Below, one piece after another: positions 43,544-52,542 of a DNA stretch of 64,000 nucleotides. Each line of letters opens with the position of its first letter. Positions within the stretch are counted from its first letter, which is position 1. The stretch lies in NCBI RefSeq assembly GCF_900104355.1, contig NZ_FNIY01000001.1:310001-374000 (forward strand), read 5' to 3'. The position numbers and the translations under genes were made by a program. The notes below the pieces were generated by a model. That model saw only the letters and a list, made by a program, of their open reading frames with translations. It did no database searches and was not told where the DNA came from. The stretch is from Phyllobacterium sp. OV277. Lineage in GTDB: Bacteria > Pseudomonadota > Alphaproteobacteria > Rhizobiales > Rhizobiaceae.

Positions 43544-44167
43544 ATGAGCAAATATGTGTTGATTGGTTCGGCAGGATGCGGCTCTGTCATTATCGAACTG
43601 GCCTTCGCCCGCGCAAAAGCGAACTGCACGCTCGAACAGATACCCTATCTTGAACCAGGCCCAGAGCGTGACCGGTTGCTGGAACTCAATCCTCTGGGTC
43701 AGGTGCCAACGCTCATCCTGCCCGACGGGAATATCCTGACGGAAAGCGCGGCAATCATCCTGCATCTGGCCGATGCTTTCCCCGACGCCGGACTGGCACC
43801 CTCTGCCAGTGATCCACATCGCCCGCAGTTTCTGCGCTGGCTCGTCTACATCATCGGCGCGATTTATCCGGTTTCCACTTTTGGCGATGACCCAGCCCGC
43901 TGGGCGCTGGACGAGGCAAACCAGAAGAAATACCGCGACAGCCTCGAGGAATACCGCCTTAGCCTTTGGAAAAACGTCGAAGAGGTTGCAGACGAACCGT
44001 GGTTCCTTGGTGAGAATTTCAGCGCTATCGATCTCTATCTGGCGGTCATGCGCAATTGGCGGCCGGGGCTTAGCATATTCAACAGCCATTTCCCCAAACT
44101 CGCCGCCATCGCGGATAATGTTGGCAAAGAACCGGTCTTTGCGGAAATCCTTGATCGAGATTTCTAA
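43544..44167 (+). CDS. Glutathione S-transferase
   Basis: A 207-residue cytosolic GST. The thioredoxin-like N-terminal domain has the cis-proline segment GQVPTLIL and the glutathione-contacting ES pair in LTESAAIILHLAD (around 67-68). The all-helical C-terminal domain has the N-capping motif FSAIDLYLAVM. The catalytic residue near the N-terminus (IGSAGCGS) is probably Ser or Cys, as in bacterial beta/nu-like classes. It lies ten bases after the hemolysin III gene with AGGGAAA upstream, so the pair is likely co-transcribed. Substrate unknown. Confidence 0.9.
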   Translation: MSKYVLIGSAGCGSVIIELAFARAKANCTLEQIPYLEPGPERDRLLELNPLGQVPTLILPDGNILTESAAIILHLADAFPDAGLAPSASDPHRPQFLRWLVYIIGAIYPVSTFGDDPARWALDEANQKKYRDSLEEYRLSLWKNVEEVADEPWFLGENFSAIDLYLAVMRNWRPGLSIFNSHFPKLAAIADNVGKEPVFAEILDRDF

Positions 44168-44377
44168 CTCCGTCCCAAACGCTCCTGCCATAACAGGCAT
44201 AAATGCTGACATGACAGGCTTGAGCCACGATGCAAAATAGGACAAGCTTGCAGGTGAACGGAAAGCTGCAAATTTTTCGTTGCAGGCCCTTTTCGCGGAA
44301 ATAAATACCCGGACCCGCCACGGCAATCGTGGTTTAAAGGTCATATTAATTCGGGATATCCAAAGGGAACGAAAAGA

Positions 44378-45289
44378 ATGTTTACCAGCAAAACCTTTCT
44401 CGGCGCTGCGCTCGCTCTGGCGCTTTCTATCGGATCTGCAAGCGCGCAGGTCGTTGTTTCATCCAAGATCGACACTGAAGGCGGCGTCCTCGGCAATATC
44501 ATTCTGGCCGTGCTGAACGCCAACAAGATTCCGACCACCGACCGCATCCAGCTGGGCGCGACACCCATTGTGCGCAAGGCGATTACCGCCAAGGAAATCG
44601 ATATCTACCCTGAATATACGGGCAATGCCGCGTTCTTCTTCGAGAAGGCTGATGATCCCGCATGGAAAGATGCGACCAAAGCCTATGAGACCGCAAAGAA
44701 GCTTGACTACGATGCCAACAAGATCGTCTGGCTGACACCCTCGCCCGCCAACAACACCTGGGCAATTGCCCTGCGCAAGGAAGTGGCCGACGCTGAAAAG
44801 CTGGTAACACTGTCTGATTTCGGCAAATATGTCGCTGGTGGTGGCAATGTTGTGCTTGCTGCCTCCTCCGAATTCGTCAATTCGGCGGCAGCCCTGCCCG
44901 CATTCCAGACCACCTATGGCTTCAAGCTGAAATCCGACCAGCTGATCACGCTTTCGGGCGGTGATACGGCTGCAACGATTGCCGCCGCTGCCAACAAGAC
45001 CAATGGTGCCAATGCGGCCATGGTTTACGGCACTGATGGCGGTATTGCTCCATCCGGCCTCGTCGTTCTCGCCGATGATAAGGGCGTTCAGCCTGTTTAT
45101 CAGCCAGCACCGATCATCCGCGAAGCTGTGCTGAAGGAACATCCTGAGATTGAAACCCTGTTGAAGCCGGTTTTCCTGAAGCTCGACCTCGTCACATTGC
45201 AGGACCTCAATGGCCGTGTGCAGGTGGGCGGCGAACCGGCAAAGGCCGTTGCGGAAGACTTTCTGAAGAAGAACGGCTTCCTCAAGTAA
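44378..45289 (+). CDS. osmF: Osmoprotectant ABC transporter substrate-binding protein (OsmF/YehZ type)
   Basis: Periplasmic binding protein of the OpuAC/ProX fold, 303 residues, with signal peptide (cut after ASA, near 23). VVVSSKIDTEGGVLGNIIL, ATPIVRKAITAKEIDIYPEYTGN and AALPAFQTTYGF are close to E. coli YehZ. It opens an operon with the same order as E. coli yehZYXW (binding protein, permease, ATPase, permease). YehZ-type systems bind glycine betaine only weakly, so the ligand here may be another small quaternary or sulfur compound. A GC-rich stem-loop after the gene would favour excess binding protein over transporter. Confidence 0.92.
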   Translation: MFTSKTFLGAALALALSIGSASAQVVVSSKIDTEGGVLGNIILAVLNANKIPTTDRIQLGATPIVRKAITAKEIDIYPEYTGNAAFFFEKADDPAWKDATKAYETAKKLDYDANKIVWLTPSPANNTWAIALRKEVADAEKLVTLSDFGKYVAGGGNVVLAASSEFVNSAAALPAFQTTYGFKLKSDQLITLSGGDTAATIAAAANKTNGANAAMVYGTDGGIAPSGLVVLADDKGVQPVYQPAPIIREAVLKEHPEIETLLKPVFLKLDLVTLQDLNGRVQVGGEPAKAVAEDFLKKNGFLK

Positions 45290-45308
45290 GTCAGTCACTA
45301 CACTGAAG

Positions 45309-45331
45309 CAGGGCGGGCTGATCCCGCCCTG
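45309..45331 (+). terminator. Intra-operon stem-loop after osmF
   Basis: Perfect 9-bp stem CAGGGCGGG/CCCGCCCTG around CTGAT, 20 bases after the binding-protein stop and before the permease start. No long T-run, so it may act as a partial terminator or RNA stabiliser within the operon. Confidence 0.6.
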
Positions 45332-45340
45332 TTCCGGTAA

Positions 45341-46513
45341 ATGGAGACCATGGCCGTGCGTCTGGACAAACTAGGTGTCGTGATTGCCCTGATCGCCGGA
45401 TATGCGGTAGGCGTAGCGCCGTTTGCCACGTTCCGCGCCAATCGGATCGTTGCAGGTGTTCCGCAAACCCTTCTGGCTTCCCTGCCTTCATGGGCTGGCC
45501 CCACGCTTCTCGCCATCATTGCCGTTGCTGTGGTCATCGGGCTCTTTCGAACCCCACCGACACTGCGGCTGGCAGCTAGCTTTGCCACGCTTGCAGCTTT
45601 GTTTCTCCTCATCGGCACGGCCGCCGACCACCTCACCCCGCCCGCCAACACCTATGCACGTGTTTCGCCCGCGTCCGGCTTCTGGCTGCTGCTGTTTGCT
45701 TTTGCCCTTCTCGCAGCGGATTCGCTGACGCGCCTGCGCCTGACACCGCTGCTCCGCATCCTTGTGCTGATCCTTGCGGCTGGCTTCATCGGCTTTGTTC
45801 TACTTTCAGGAAGCTGGGACAAGCTGTCGATCCTGAAAGAATACAGCGCCCGTGCCGATAGTTTCTGGGCGGAAGCCAGCAAACACGTCACATTGGCGCT
45901 AGGTTCGCTCGTCGCGGCTGTTGTCATTGGCATCCCGCTCGGCATTCTCTGCCACCGGATGCAAAAACTGCGCGACATCGTTCTCAATGTGCTGAACATC
46001 GTGCAGACCATTCCGTCCATCGCGCTGTTCGGCATTCTGATCGCCCCACTTGGCTGGATTGCTGCCAATGTACCCGGTGCCGCAGAAATCGGCATCAAGG
46101 GCATCGGCATGGCCCCTGCCTTCGTCGCGCTGTTTCTCTATTCGCTGCTGCCTGTCGTCGCCAATACGGTCGTGGGCCTTGCGGGTGTTCCCGTTCAGGC
46201 GAATGACGCCGCGCGTGGTGTCGGCATGACCGAACGGCAACGCCTGTTCAAGGTAGAATTCCCTCTGGCCTTCCCGGTGATCCTCACCGGTGTGCGCATT
46301 GTTCTGGTGCAAAATATCGGCCTTGCAACCATAGCCGCGCTTATCGGCGGCGGCGGTTTTGGCGTTTTCGTGTTTCAGGGCATCGGCCAGACCGCCATGG
46401 ATCTGGTCCTGCTCGGCGCAGTTCCCACCGTGCTTCTCGCCTTTGCGGCGGCAATCATTCTTGATGCCGCCGTCGAACTCAGTTCACCCTTTCACTCCGG
46501 GGCATCCGCATGA
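45341..46513 (+). CDS. yehY: Osmoprotectant ABC transporter permease 1 (YehY type)
   Basis: A 390-residue permease with an N-terminal extension of about five extra helices before the standard ABC-2 core, as in YehY. The core holds EAA-loop sequence NDAARGVGMTERQRLFKVEFPLAFPVILTGVRI, which contacts the ATPase. Start either ATG 45341 or the ATG three codons later (45350). The ATPase gene overlaps its stop by four bases (ATGA), indicating translational coupling. Confidence 0.9.
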   Translation: METMAVRLDKLGVVIALIAGYAVGVAPFATFRANRIVAGVPQTLLASLPSWAGPTLLAIIAVAVVIGLFRTPPTLRLAASFATLAALFLLIGTAADHLTPPANTYARVSPASGFWLLLFAFALLAADSLTRLRLTPLLRILVLILAAGFIGFVLLSGSWDKLSILKEYSARADSFWAEASKHVTLALGSLVAAVVIGIPLGILCHRMQKLRDIVLNVLNIVQTIPSIALFGILIAPLGWIAANVPGAAEIGIKGIGMAPAFVALFLYSLLPVVANTVVGLAGVPVQANDAARGVGMTERQRLFKVEFPLAFPVILTGVRIVLVQNIGLATIAALIGGGGFGVFVFQGIGQTAMDLVLLGAVPTVLLAFAAAIILDAAVELSSPFHSGASA

Positions 46514-47451
46514 TTGAAATCGAGGGTATCACCAAGCGCTACGGCGCGGCGACCGTGGTCAACAACGTCTCGCTGGTCGTCCAGCCACGCACCGTCACCG
46601 TCATTGTCGGCACATCAGGCTCGGGCAAGACGACGCTGATGCGCATGATCAACCGGCTGGTCGAGCCGACATCGGGCATTATCAAGCTTGATGGTGAGGA
46701 TAATCGTTCCCTTCCCGGCTATGAACTGCGCCGCCGTATCGGCTATGCCATTCAGGGCCACGGCCTCTTTCCCCACCGCACCGTGGCGCAGAATATCGCT
46801 GTCGTGCCCGAGCTTCTCGGCTGGGACAAGGCGAAAATCGACGCCCGTGTGAGTGAACTGCTTTCGCTGTTCCAGCTGGACCCTGATACATTCGGCCCGC
46901 GCTATCCGCATGAACTTTCCGGCGGCCAGCAGCAGCGTATCGGCGTTGCCCGCGCGCTTGCCGCAGAACCAAACGTGCTGCTGATGGACGAACCCTTTGG
47001 CGCGCTTGATCCGGTTATCCGCTCCAAGGCGCAGGAGGATCTGCTCGCCATCCAGAAACGCTTCGGGACAACCATCATTCTTGTCACCCATGACATGGAA
47101 GAGGCAATCCATCTTGGCCACAAGATCGCGGTGATGGATGGTGGCAATCTACTGCAATACGCAACCCCAGCTGAAATTCTCGCCAATCCAGCAACGGATT
47201 TTGTCGCCACACTCGTTGGCACCGGCGACCGGCCCTTCCGCTTCCTGTCCTTGAGTCCCGCTGGTGATGCGGTGGAGCCCGGCACGGCTGAAGGCGAAGC
47301 CATTCCAGCCTCCGCAACCCAGCGCGATGCATTGGCCGAACTCCTCTGGTCAGGCCGCCCTGCTCTGCCCGTGGTCAATGAAGCGGGCAAATCCATCGGC
47401 CGCGTTACCGTGGACGGGCTGGTGAAACGCGCCTCAAGGCCAGCCGCATGA
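46510..47451 (+). CDS. yehX: Osmoprotectant ABC transporter ATPase (YehX type)
   Basis: ATP-hydrolysing subunit, 313 residues. Walker A GTSGSGKTT (about 35-43), signature LSGGQQQRIGVARAL and Walker B VLLMDEPFGALD are intact, and VTHDMEEAIHLG carries the switch His. The C-terminal 80 residues (ending WSGRPALPVVNEAGKSIGRVTVDGL) look like a partial CBS-type regulatory domain, as in OpuA/ProV-like ATPases that sense ionic strength. It overlaps both neighbouring permease genes by four bases. Confidence 0.93.
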   Translation: MIEIEGITKRYGAATVVNNVSLVVQPRTVTVIVGTSGSGKTTLMRMINRLVEPTSGIIKLDGEDNRSLPGYELRRRIGYAIQGHGLFPHRTVAQNIAVVPELLGWDKAKIDARVSELLSLFQLDPDTFGPRYPHELSGGQQQRIGVARALAAEPNVLLMDEPFGALDPVIRSKAQEDLLAIQKRFGTTIILVTHDMEEAIHLGHKIAVMDGGNLLQYATPAEILANPATDFVATLVGTGDRPFRFLSLSPAGDAVEPGTAEGEAIPASATQRDALAELLWSGRPALPVVNEAGKSIGRVTVDGLVKRASRPAA

Positions 47452-48200
47452 ACCTGCGTTTTCCGACCATTCTGCGCATAGGCATCATGGCGCTTCTCGT
47501 GGTGTTTTTGCTGCGCCCGGAATGGTTTGAGCCAATCTTCCGGCCACTCACCCAGAACAATGCCCCTGTCATCTACAATCAGGGCAGTTTGCTGACGCTG
47601 ACCTTGCTGCATCTACGCACCGTTGCCATTGCAACGGCAGGTGCCACCATCGTCGCTGTTGCTCTGGCTATTCTGGTCACACGCCCGTTCGGTGCCGAGT
47701 TTCTGCCGCTTTCGCGCAGCCTTGTGAATATCGGCCAGACATTTCCACCGGTGGCTGTCCTCGCCCTCGCTGTTCCTGCCGTCGGCTTCGGCGAAAAACC
47801 CACGCTGATCGCCCTTTTTCTCTACGGCTTGCTGCCGATCTTCGAAAACTCGCTGACGGGCCTGACCACCCTGCCACCGACCGTCACCGATGCGGCGCGC
47901 GGTGTTGGAATGACCGGCTGGCAGCGCTTGATCAAGGTCGAACTGCCGCTGGCAATGCCAATCATCCTCGCTGGCATACGCCTTTCCGTGACAATCAATC
48001 TGGCGACCGCCACCATCGGTTCGACAGTTGCGGCCAAAACACTGGGTGAAGTCATTATTGCCGGGCTGCAATCCAACAACCTTTCCTTCGTCCTGCAAGG
48101 CGGCCTCATCGTCGGCATTCTCGCAGTCATGATCTATGACGGATTATCGGCAATAGAACGCTTCATTTCCCGCCGCATGGGCCTTCTCCAGTCAAGTTGA
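47448..48200 (+). CDS. yehW: Osmoprotectant ABC transporter permease 2 (YehW type)
   Basis: A 250-residue permease with about six helices and the EAA loop DAARGVGMTGWQRLIKVELPLAMPIILAGIRL, matching the loop of the first permease. It begins within the ATPase stop codon (ATGA) and completes the binding protein-permease-ATPase-permease set. The flavin monooxygenase gene follows 62 bases later on the same strand and may be part of the same transcript. Confidence 0.92.
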   Translation: MNLRFPTILRIGIMALLVVFLLRPEWFEPIFRPLTQNNAPVIYNQGSLLTLTLLHLRTVAIATAGATIVAVALAILVTRPFGAEFLPLSRSLVNIGQTFPPVAVLALAVPAVGFGEKPTLIALFLYGLLPIFENSLTGLTTLPPTVTDAARGVGMTGWQRLIKVELPLAMPIILAGIRLSVTINLATATIGSTVAAKTLGEVIIAGLQSNNLSFVLQGGLIVGILAVMIYDGLSAIERFISRRMGLLQSS

Positions 48201-48262
48201 CCACCCCATATGCAAACAATCGGACTGCTCCCCTCAAAGGCAGGATTGTGAAAGGACATGCG

Positions 48263-49585
48263 ATGAGCAAGACACGCAAACTGCATCTTGGCGCTTTCAT
48301 GCGGCCGGTCAGTATTCATACGGGTGCCTGGCGTTATCCCGGCGCTTATCCAGATGCGAATTTCAATTTTGCTCATCTCAAGCGCTTTGCCCAGACGCTG
48401 GAGCGCGGCAAGTTCGACGCCTTCTTCATGGCCGATCATCTGGCCGTGCTGAACATGCCGGTGGAAGCGCTGAAACGCAGCCACACGGTGACATCCTTTG
48501 AACCGTTCACCCTGCTTTCGGCCTTGGCCGGTGCGACCGAGCATATCGGCCTGATCGCCACCGCCTCGACGACCTTTGACGAGCCCTATCACATCGCACG
48601 GCGCTTCGCCTCGCTCGACCATAACAGCGGCGGACGTGCAGGTTGGAACATCGTCACCACCTCCAATCCCGACGCGGCGCTTAATTTCGGGCTGGAAGAC
48701 CATATGGAGCACGACGAGCGCTATCGCCGCGCCCGCGAGTTTTATGATGTGGTGACAGGGCTATGGGACAGTTTTGCCGACGATGCCTTTATCCGCAACG
48801 CTGAAACCGGCATTTATTTCGATCCAGAGCGCATGCATGTGCTCGATCACAAGGGCGAGTTTCTCTCGGTTCGCGGCCCGCTCAATATTGCCCGGCCCGT
48901 GCAGGGCTGGCCTGTGATCGTACAGGCAGGGTCATCCGAACCGGGACGCCAACTGGCCGCTGAAACCGCAGAACTCGTCTTTGCCGCACCGTCCAATCTT
49001 GCCGACGGCCAAAGCCTTTATGCCGACATCAAGGCCCGCATGGACAAGATCGGCCGCCAGCGCGATCAGTTGAAAATATTGCCCGCCGCCTTTGTCGTGG
49101 TGGGCGATACCGTGGAGGAAGCCAAGGAAAAACGCGCCCGTCTCGATAGTCTTGTGCACTACGCCAATGCCATCGGCTCCCTGTCGATTGCGCTTGGTCA
49201 GGATGCGTCGCTTTTTGATCCGGATGGGCCATTGCCCGAGATCACTGATACCAATGCCAGCAAGAGCGGCCTGGAGCGTACGGTCAATCTGGCACGGCGT
49301 GAAAACCTGACCGTGCGCCAGCTGGCACAGCGGCTGGGTGGCTATGCCGGTCCAGCCTTTGTCGGCACCCCTACAACAATCGCCGACGAGATGCAGCAAT
49401 GGCTTGAGGGGGAAGGTTCAGACGGTTTCAACGTCATGTTCCCCTATCTGCCTGAAGGACTTGATGATTTTGTCGACAAGGTCGTGCCGGAATTGCAGCG
49501 GCGCGGCATTTTCCGCACCGAATATGAAGGCAGGACATTGCGCGAAAATCTCGGTCTGCAACGCCCTGCCAATCGGTTCTTTTAG
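48263..49585 (+). CDS. FMN-dependent monooxygenase, NtaA/SnaA/DszA type
   Basis: A 440-residue luciferase-like (LLM) monooxygenase that uses FMNH2 from a separate reductase. LGAFMRPVSIHTGAWRYPGAYPDANFNF, GLIATASTTFDEPYHIARRFASLDHNSGGRAGWNIVTT and HDERYRRAREFYDVV are the hallmark strings of the nitrilotriacetate/desulfurisation subfamily. It lies downstream of an osmoprotectant-type importer and converges on a methionine-type importer, so the substrate may be an imported sulfur- or nitrogen-containing compound. The start at 48263 follows AAAGGA. It overlaps the convergent metI stop by four bases. Confidence 0.92.
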   Translation: MSKTRKLHLGAFMRPVSIHTGAWRYPGAYPDANFNFAHLKRFAQTLERGKFDAFFMADHLAVLNMPVEALKRSHTVTSFEPFTLLSALAGATEHIGLIATASTTFDEPYHIARRFASLDHNSGGRAGWNIVTTSNPDAALNFGLEDHMEHDERYRRAREFYDVVTGLWDSFADDAFIRNAETGIYFDPERMHVLDHKGEFLSVRGPLNIARPVQGWPVIVQAGSSEPGRQLAAETAELVFAAPSNLADGQSLYADIKARMDKIGRQRDQLKILPAAFVVVGDTVEEAKEKRARLDSLVHYANAIGSLSIALGQDASLFDPDGPLPEITDTNASKSGLERTVNLARRENLTVRQLAQRLGGYAGPAFVGTPTTIADEMQQWLEGEGSDGFNVMFPYLPEGLDDFVDKVVPELQRRGIFRTEYEGRTLRENLGLQRPANRFF

Positions 49586-50238
49586 ATGCGGTGATCGAGC
49601 CGTTTGACCAGCCTGTCACCAACCCACTGAATGCCGCAGACAAGAATGATAAGCACGATCACCACGGCAATCATCACAGAGGTTTCAAAGCGCTGATAGC
49701 CATAGCGGATGGCAAGATCACCTAAGCCTCCGGCCCCGATCGCGCCCGCCATGGCCGATGCACCAATCAGGGTGACAAGCGTGACCGTGAAACCCGCAAC
49801 AATGCCCGGCAGCGCCTCGGGCACCAGCACCTCGCGAATGATGGTCCAGCGATTGCCGCCCATGGCACGCGCCGCTTCAATCAGCCCGCGATCCACCTCA
49901 CGCAAGGACACCTCTGCGATACGTGCATAATAGGGTGTCGCGCCGATGGATAGCGGCACGATGGCGGCCCAAGTGCCGATGGACGTGCCGACGATAAGCC
50001 GTGTGAGCGGAATCAGCGCCACCAGCAGGATAATAAATGGCACCGAGCGGAAGGCGTTGATGACAGCGCCAAGCACGCTGTTGACCCACGGGTTCGGCGC
50101 GATACCGCCACGGTCAGTTGCCACCAGCGCCAGACCCAGCGGCAGGCCAGCTGCCAGCGAGATCAGACCGGAAGCGCCGGTCATGACAAGCGTTTCCCAG
50201 AGCGATTGCAGAAGCAGTTCATACATGACTTGTGACAT
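49582..50238 (-). CDS. metI: Methionine-type ABC transporter permease
   Basis: A 218-residue permease with five helices and the EAA-loop sequence REVDRGLIEAARAMGGNRWTIIREVLVPEALPGIVAGF. AGAIGAGGLGDLAIRYGYQRF near the end is the MetI signature. The ATG at 50238 is preceded by GAGG and lies 20 bases inside the end of metN, so the two are translationally coupled. Together with metN and metQ it forms a complete D/L-methionine or related importer. Confidence 0.94.
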   Translation of the reverse strand: MSQVMYELLLQSLWETLVMTGASGLISLAAGLPLGLALVATDRGGIAPNPWVNSVLGAVINAFRSVPFIILLVALIPLTRLIVGTSIGTWAAIVPLSIGATPYYARIAEVSLREVDRGLIEAARAMGGNRWTIIREVLVPEALPGIVAGFTVTLVTLIGASAMAGAIGAGGLGDLAIRYGYQRFETSVMIAVVIVLIILVCGIQWVGDRLVKRLDHRI

Positions 50239-51292
50239 AACCAAGCACCTCTACACGGGCCGAGCGGGCCTCAAGAAACGAAACAAATTGAGCAACTGCG
50301 ATAGCAGGAACCGCAAGATAAAGCCGGGCGACCGCCTGATTTTGCACATGGTCGACACCGCCATGAACAAGCCGGAAAGGTCCCGGCAGATCGGCCAGCA
50401 ACGTGCCCTGCGCGGCAGCACCGGCAAGATCAACACCAAGCACAGCTTCGCCGGTGGGTTCTGATGACAAGAGACTGACGATATGGGCTGGAAGCTGCGG
50501 ACGAATACCCGCAAGCAGGCTTTTGGTGATATCGGTCTGCGGATCGGCAAAAACCGACCAGACCGGGCCTTCCTCAACGATTTTACCCGCATCGATAACC
50601 GCAACCCGGTCACCAATGGAGCGAACCACTTCCATTTCATGGGTGATCAGCAGAATGGTGAGGCCGAGCTTCTGGTTGATGTCTTTGAGTAACGCGAGAA
50701 TGGAACGCGTTGTTTCCGGATCGAGCGCGGATGTCGCTTCATCGGAGAGCAGCAAAGCTGGCCGCGCCGCCAGCGCACGCGCAATGCCCACGCGCTGCTT
50801 TTGCCCGCCAGATAGCGAGGATGGATAGGCTTTCGCCTTGTCGGAAAGGCCAACCAATTCCAAAAGTTCCCGCGCCCGGTTCAGACGCTCGGCCTTTGGG
50901 CGCCCCTCGATCTTGAGGGGCAGCGCTACATTCTCTTCCACCGTCTTGGCCGATAGCAGGTTAAAATGCTGGAAAATCATGCCGATGCGACGGCGGAACG
51001 GCTGCAGCTCGCGCTCATCAAGCCCGGTAATCTGCCTGCCCTCAACAAAGATGGAGCCCGATTCCGGCCGCTCCAGACCATTGAGACAGCGGATCAGCGT
51101 TGATTTCCCCGCGCCGCTGCGGCCGATAATACCGAGAATTTCCCCCTTGCGGACAGTCAGCGACACACCATCAAGCGCTGGCGTCTCGCCGAAATGCCGT
51201 TTGACATTTTCAAGCCTGACAACATCGTCGTCCTGGCGCGCGTCTGTGATGATTGCGCCCGTGCCACCGGAAACAGAGACATGCGAATTCAT
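50219..51292 (-). CDS. metN: Methionine-type ABC transporter ATPase
   Basis: A 357-residue ATPase. Walker A GRSGAGKST, Q loop, signature LSGGQKQRVGIARAL and Walker B LLLSDEATSALD are intact. After the nucleotide domain comes a C-terminal NIL domain (about 270-357), which in MetN binds methionine and shuts the transporter down when the cell has enough. A 23-residue Gly/Asp/Thr-rich leader precedes the domain. The ATG at 51292 has AGGGGAAAA upstream. Gene order is metQ, metN, metI. Confidence 0.94.
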   Translation of the reverse strand: MNSHVSVSGGTGAIITDARQDDDVVRLENVKRHFGETPALDGVSLTVRKGEILGIIGRSGAGKSTLIRCLNGLERPESGSIFVEGRQITGLDERELQPFRRRIGMIFQHFNLLSAKTVEENVALPLKIEGRPKAERLNRARELLELVGLSDKAKAYPSSLSGGQKQRVGIARALAARPALLLSDEATSALDPETTRSILALLKDINQKLGLTILLITHEMEVVRSIGDRVAVIDAGKIVEEGPVWSVFADPQTDITKSLLAGIRPQLPAHIVSLLSSEPTGEAVLGVDLAGAAAQGTLLADLPGPFRLVHGGVDHVQNQAVARLYLAVPAIAVAQFVSFLEARSARVEVLGYVTSHV

Positions 51293-51408
51293 TTGTTTTC
51301 CCCTGGGCGAATATTGAAATCGTATCCGCCTCAATCGAGAAGACGGTTCGCGGCATATTCCTATGCTGCGACCCGCCTTGCCGTGATTACTCTGCAATCA
51401 ACCGGATA

Positions 51409-52254
51409 TCAGTACGCGCTGATACCCGTGCCCTTGTAGACACGGTCAAATTCCGCTTTGACCTTGTCATTCTGATAGGAGGAAACGAGGGTTTTCACCC
51501 ATGCCTCTTTCTCCTGACCAGCCTTCACTGCAATGAAGTTGCGGTAAGGATTATCGTCGATCTTTTCCTGCGCGATACGGTTTTCCGGTGTCAGGCCGCT
51601 CTTTAAAGCCCAATCCGTGTTGACCACTGCCGCATCGAGATCTTCCACTGAACGCCCGACGATACCGGCATCGAGTTCCTTGATTTTGACCTTCTTCGGA
51701 TTGTCGGAAATATCGGCAATCGTGGCGAGAATGCCGGTGCCCGCCTTGAGCTTGATCACGCCCTGATCCTGAAGAACCCGCAGCGCGCGGCCCTCATTGG
51801 ACGGATCGTTGGGCACGCCGATCACTGCGCCTTCAGGAAGTTCAGTGATCTTGGCAAACTTCTTCGAATAAAGGCCGATCGGCCAGACGCCGGTATAACC
51901 AACAGGCACGATGTGATAGCCCTGTGTCTTGATCTGGTTATCGAGATAAGGCTTGTGCTGGAAGGCATTGGCATCAAGATCGCCGCGTTCCAGCGCTTCA
52001 TTCGGCTGTGTGTAATCATTGAAAACAACCGTCTTGATGGTCAGACCATTCTTGGCTGCTTCGGCTGTGACGACTTTCCACACATCCTCATCTTCGCCGC
52101 TGATGATGCCGACCTTGATGGCCTTGTCAGCCGCATGTGATGGCTGTGGCGCTGCAAAGCTTGATATGGCGATGGCCGAAGCCACCAGCGCAAACAAGCC
52201 TGCGCGCCGCGTAATTTTCCCGTTATTTGCGAGATGTTCTATGGTTTTTGTCAT
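51409..52254 (-). CDS. metQ: Methionine-type ABC transporter substrate-binding protein (NlpA/MetQ)
   Basis: A 281-residue binding protein of the NlpA family with a signal peptide (RR before a hydrophobic stretch, cut near SHA-AD, about residue 43). VGIISGEDEDVWKVVTAEAAKNGLTIKTVVFNDYTQPNEALERGDLDANAFQHKPYLDNQ is the characteristic N-lobe. It has no lipobox, so it is probably soluble or Tat/Sec exported. It is the first gene of the metQNI operon. I looked for a SAM-type riboswitch in the 280 bases upstream and saw none. Confidence 0.93.
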   Translation of the reverse strand: MTKTIEHLANNGKITRRAGLFALVASAIAISSFAAPQPSHAADKAIKVGIISGEDEDVWKVVTAEAAKNGLTIKTVVFNDYTQPNEALERGDLDANAFQHKPYLDNQIKTQGYHIVPVGYTGVWPIGLYSKKFAKITELPEGAVIGVPNDPSNEGRALRVLQDQGVIKLKAGTGILATIADISDNPKKVKIKELDAGIVGRSVEDLDAAVVNTDWALKSGLTPENRIAQEKIDDNPYRNFIAVKAGQEKEAWVKTLVSSYQNDKVKAEFDRVYKGTGISAY

Positions 52255-52542
52255 GTGCTGGCCCCCGTAGGCAGTGTGAATAGCTAAAAGAGAAACGCCT
52301 TGTTTCGTCTCAGATATTCGCCAATGCACACAAATTGAGCGAGGGATGACTATCTTTTGTGCAGCGCAACCGGCGAAAAACCTTTCAACAAACGCCTGAT
52401 TGGGAGCTCAAATTTTCCACCATATGGAACACACGCATCTTTTGCCGCGAAATAAATCCCCCGATACAATTTCATTGGCGCGCGCCGGGGAGAAAATATA
52501 TGCCATGGATACTTCCCCAATCTTTTGCAGATGGATGTCCCC

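Noticed and set aside
43370-44344. 324-codon minus-strand frame
   Set aside because: Antisense to the hemolysin III and GST genes, which are clear family members.
52255-52542. SAM-type riboswitch upstream of metQ
   Set aside because: Looked for SAM-I and SAM-II core sequences; none fit.
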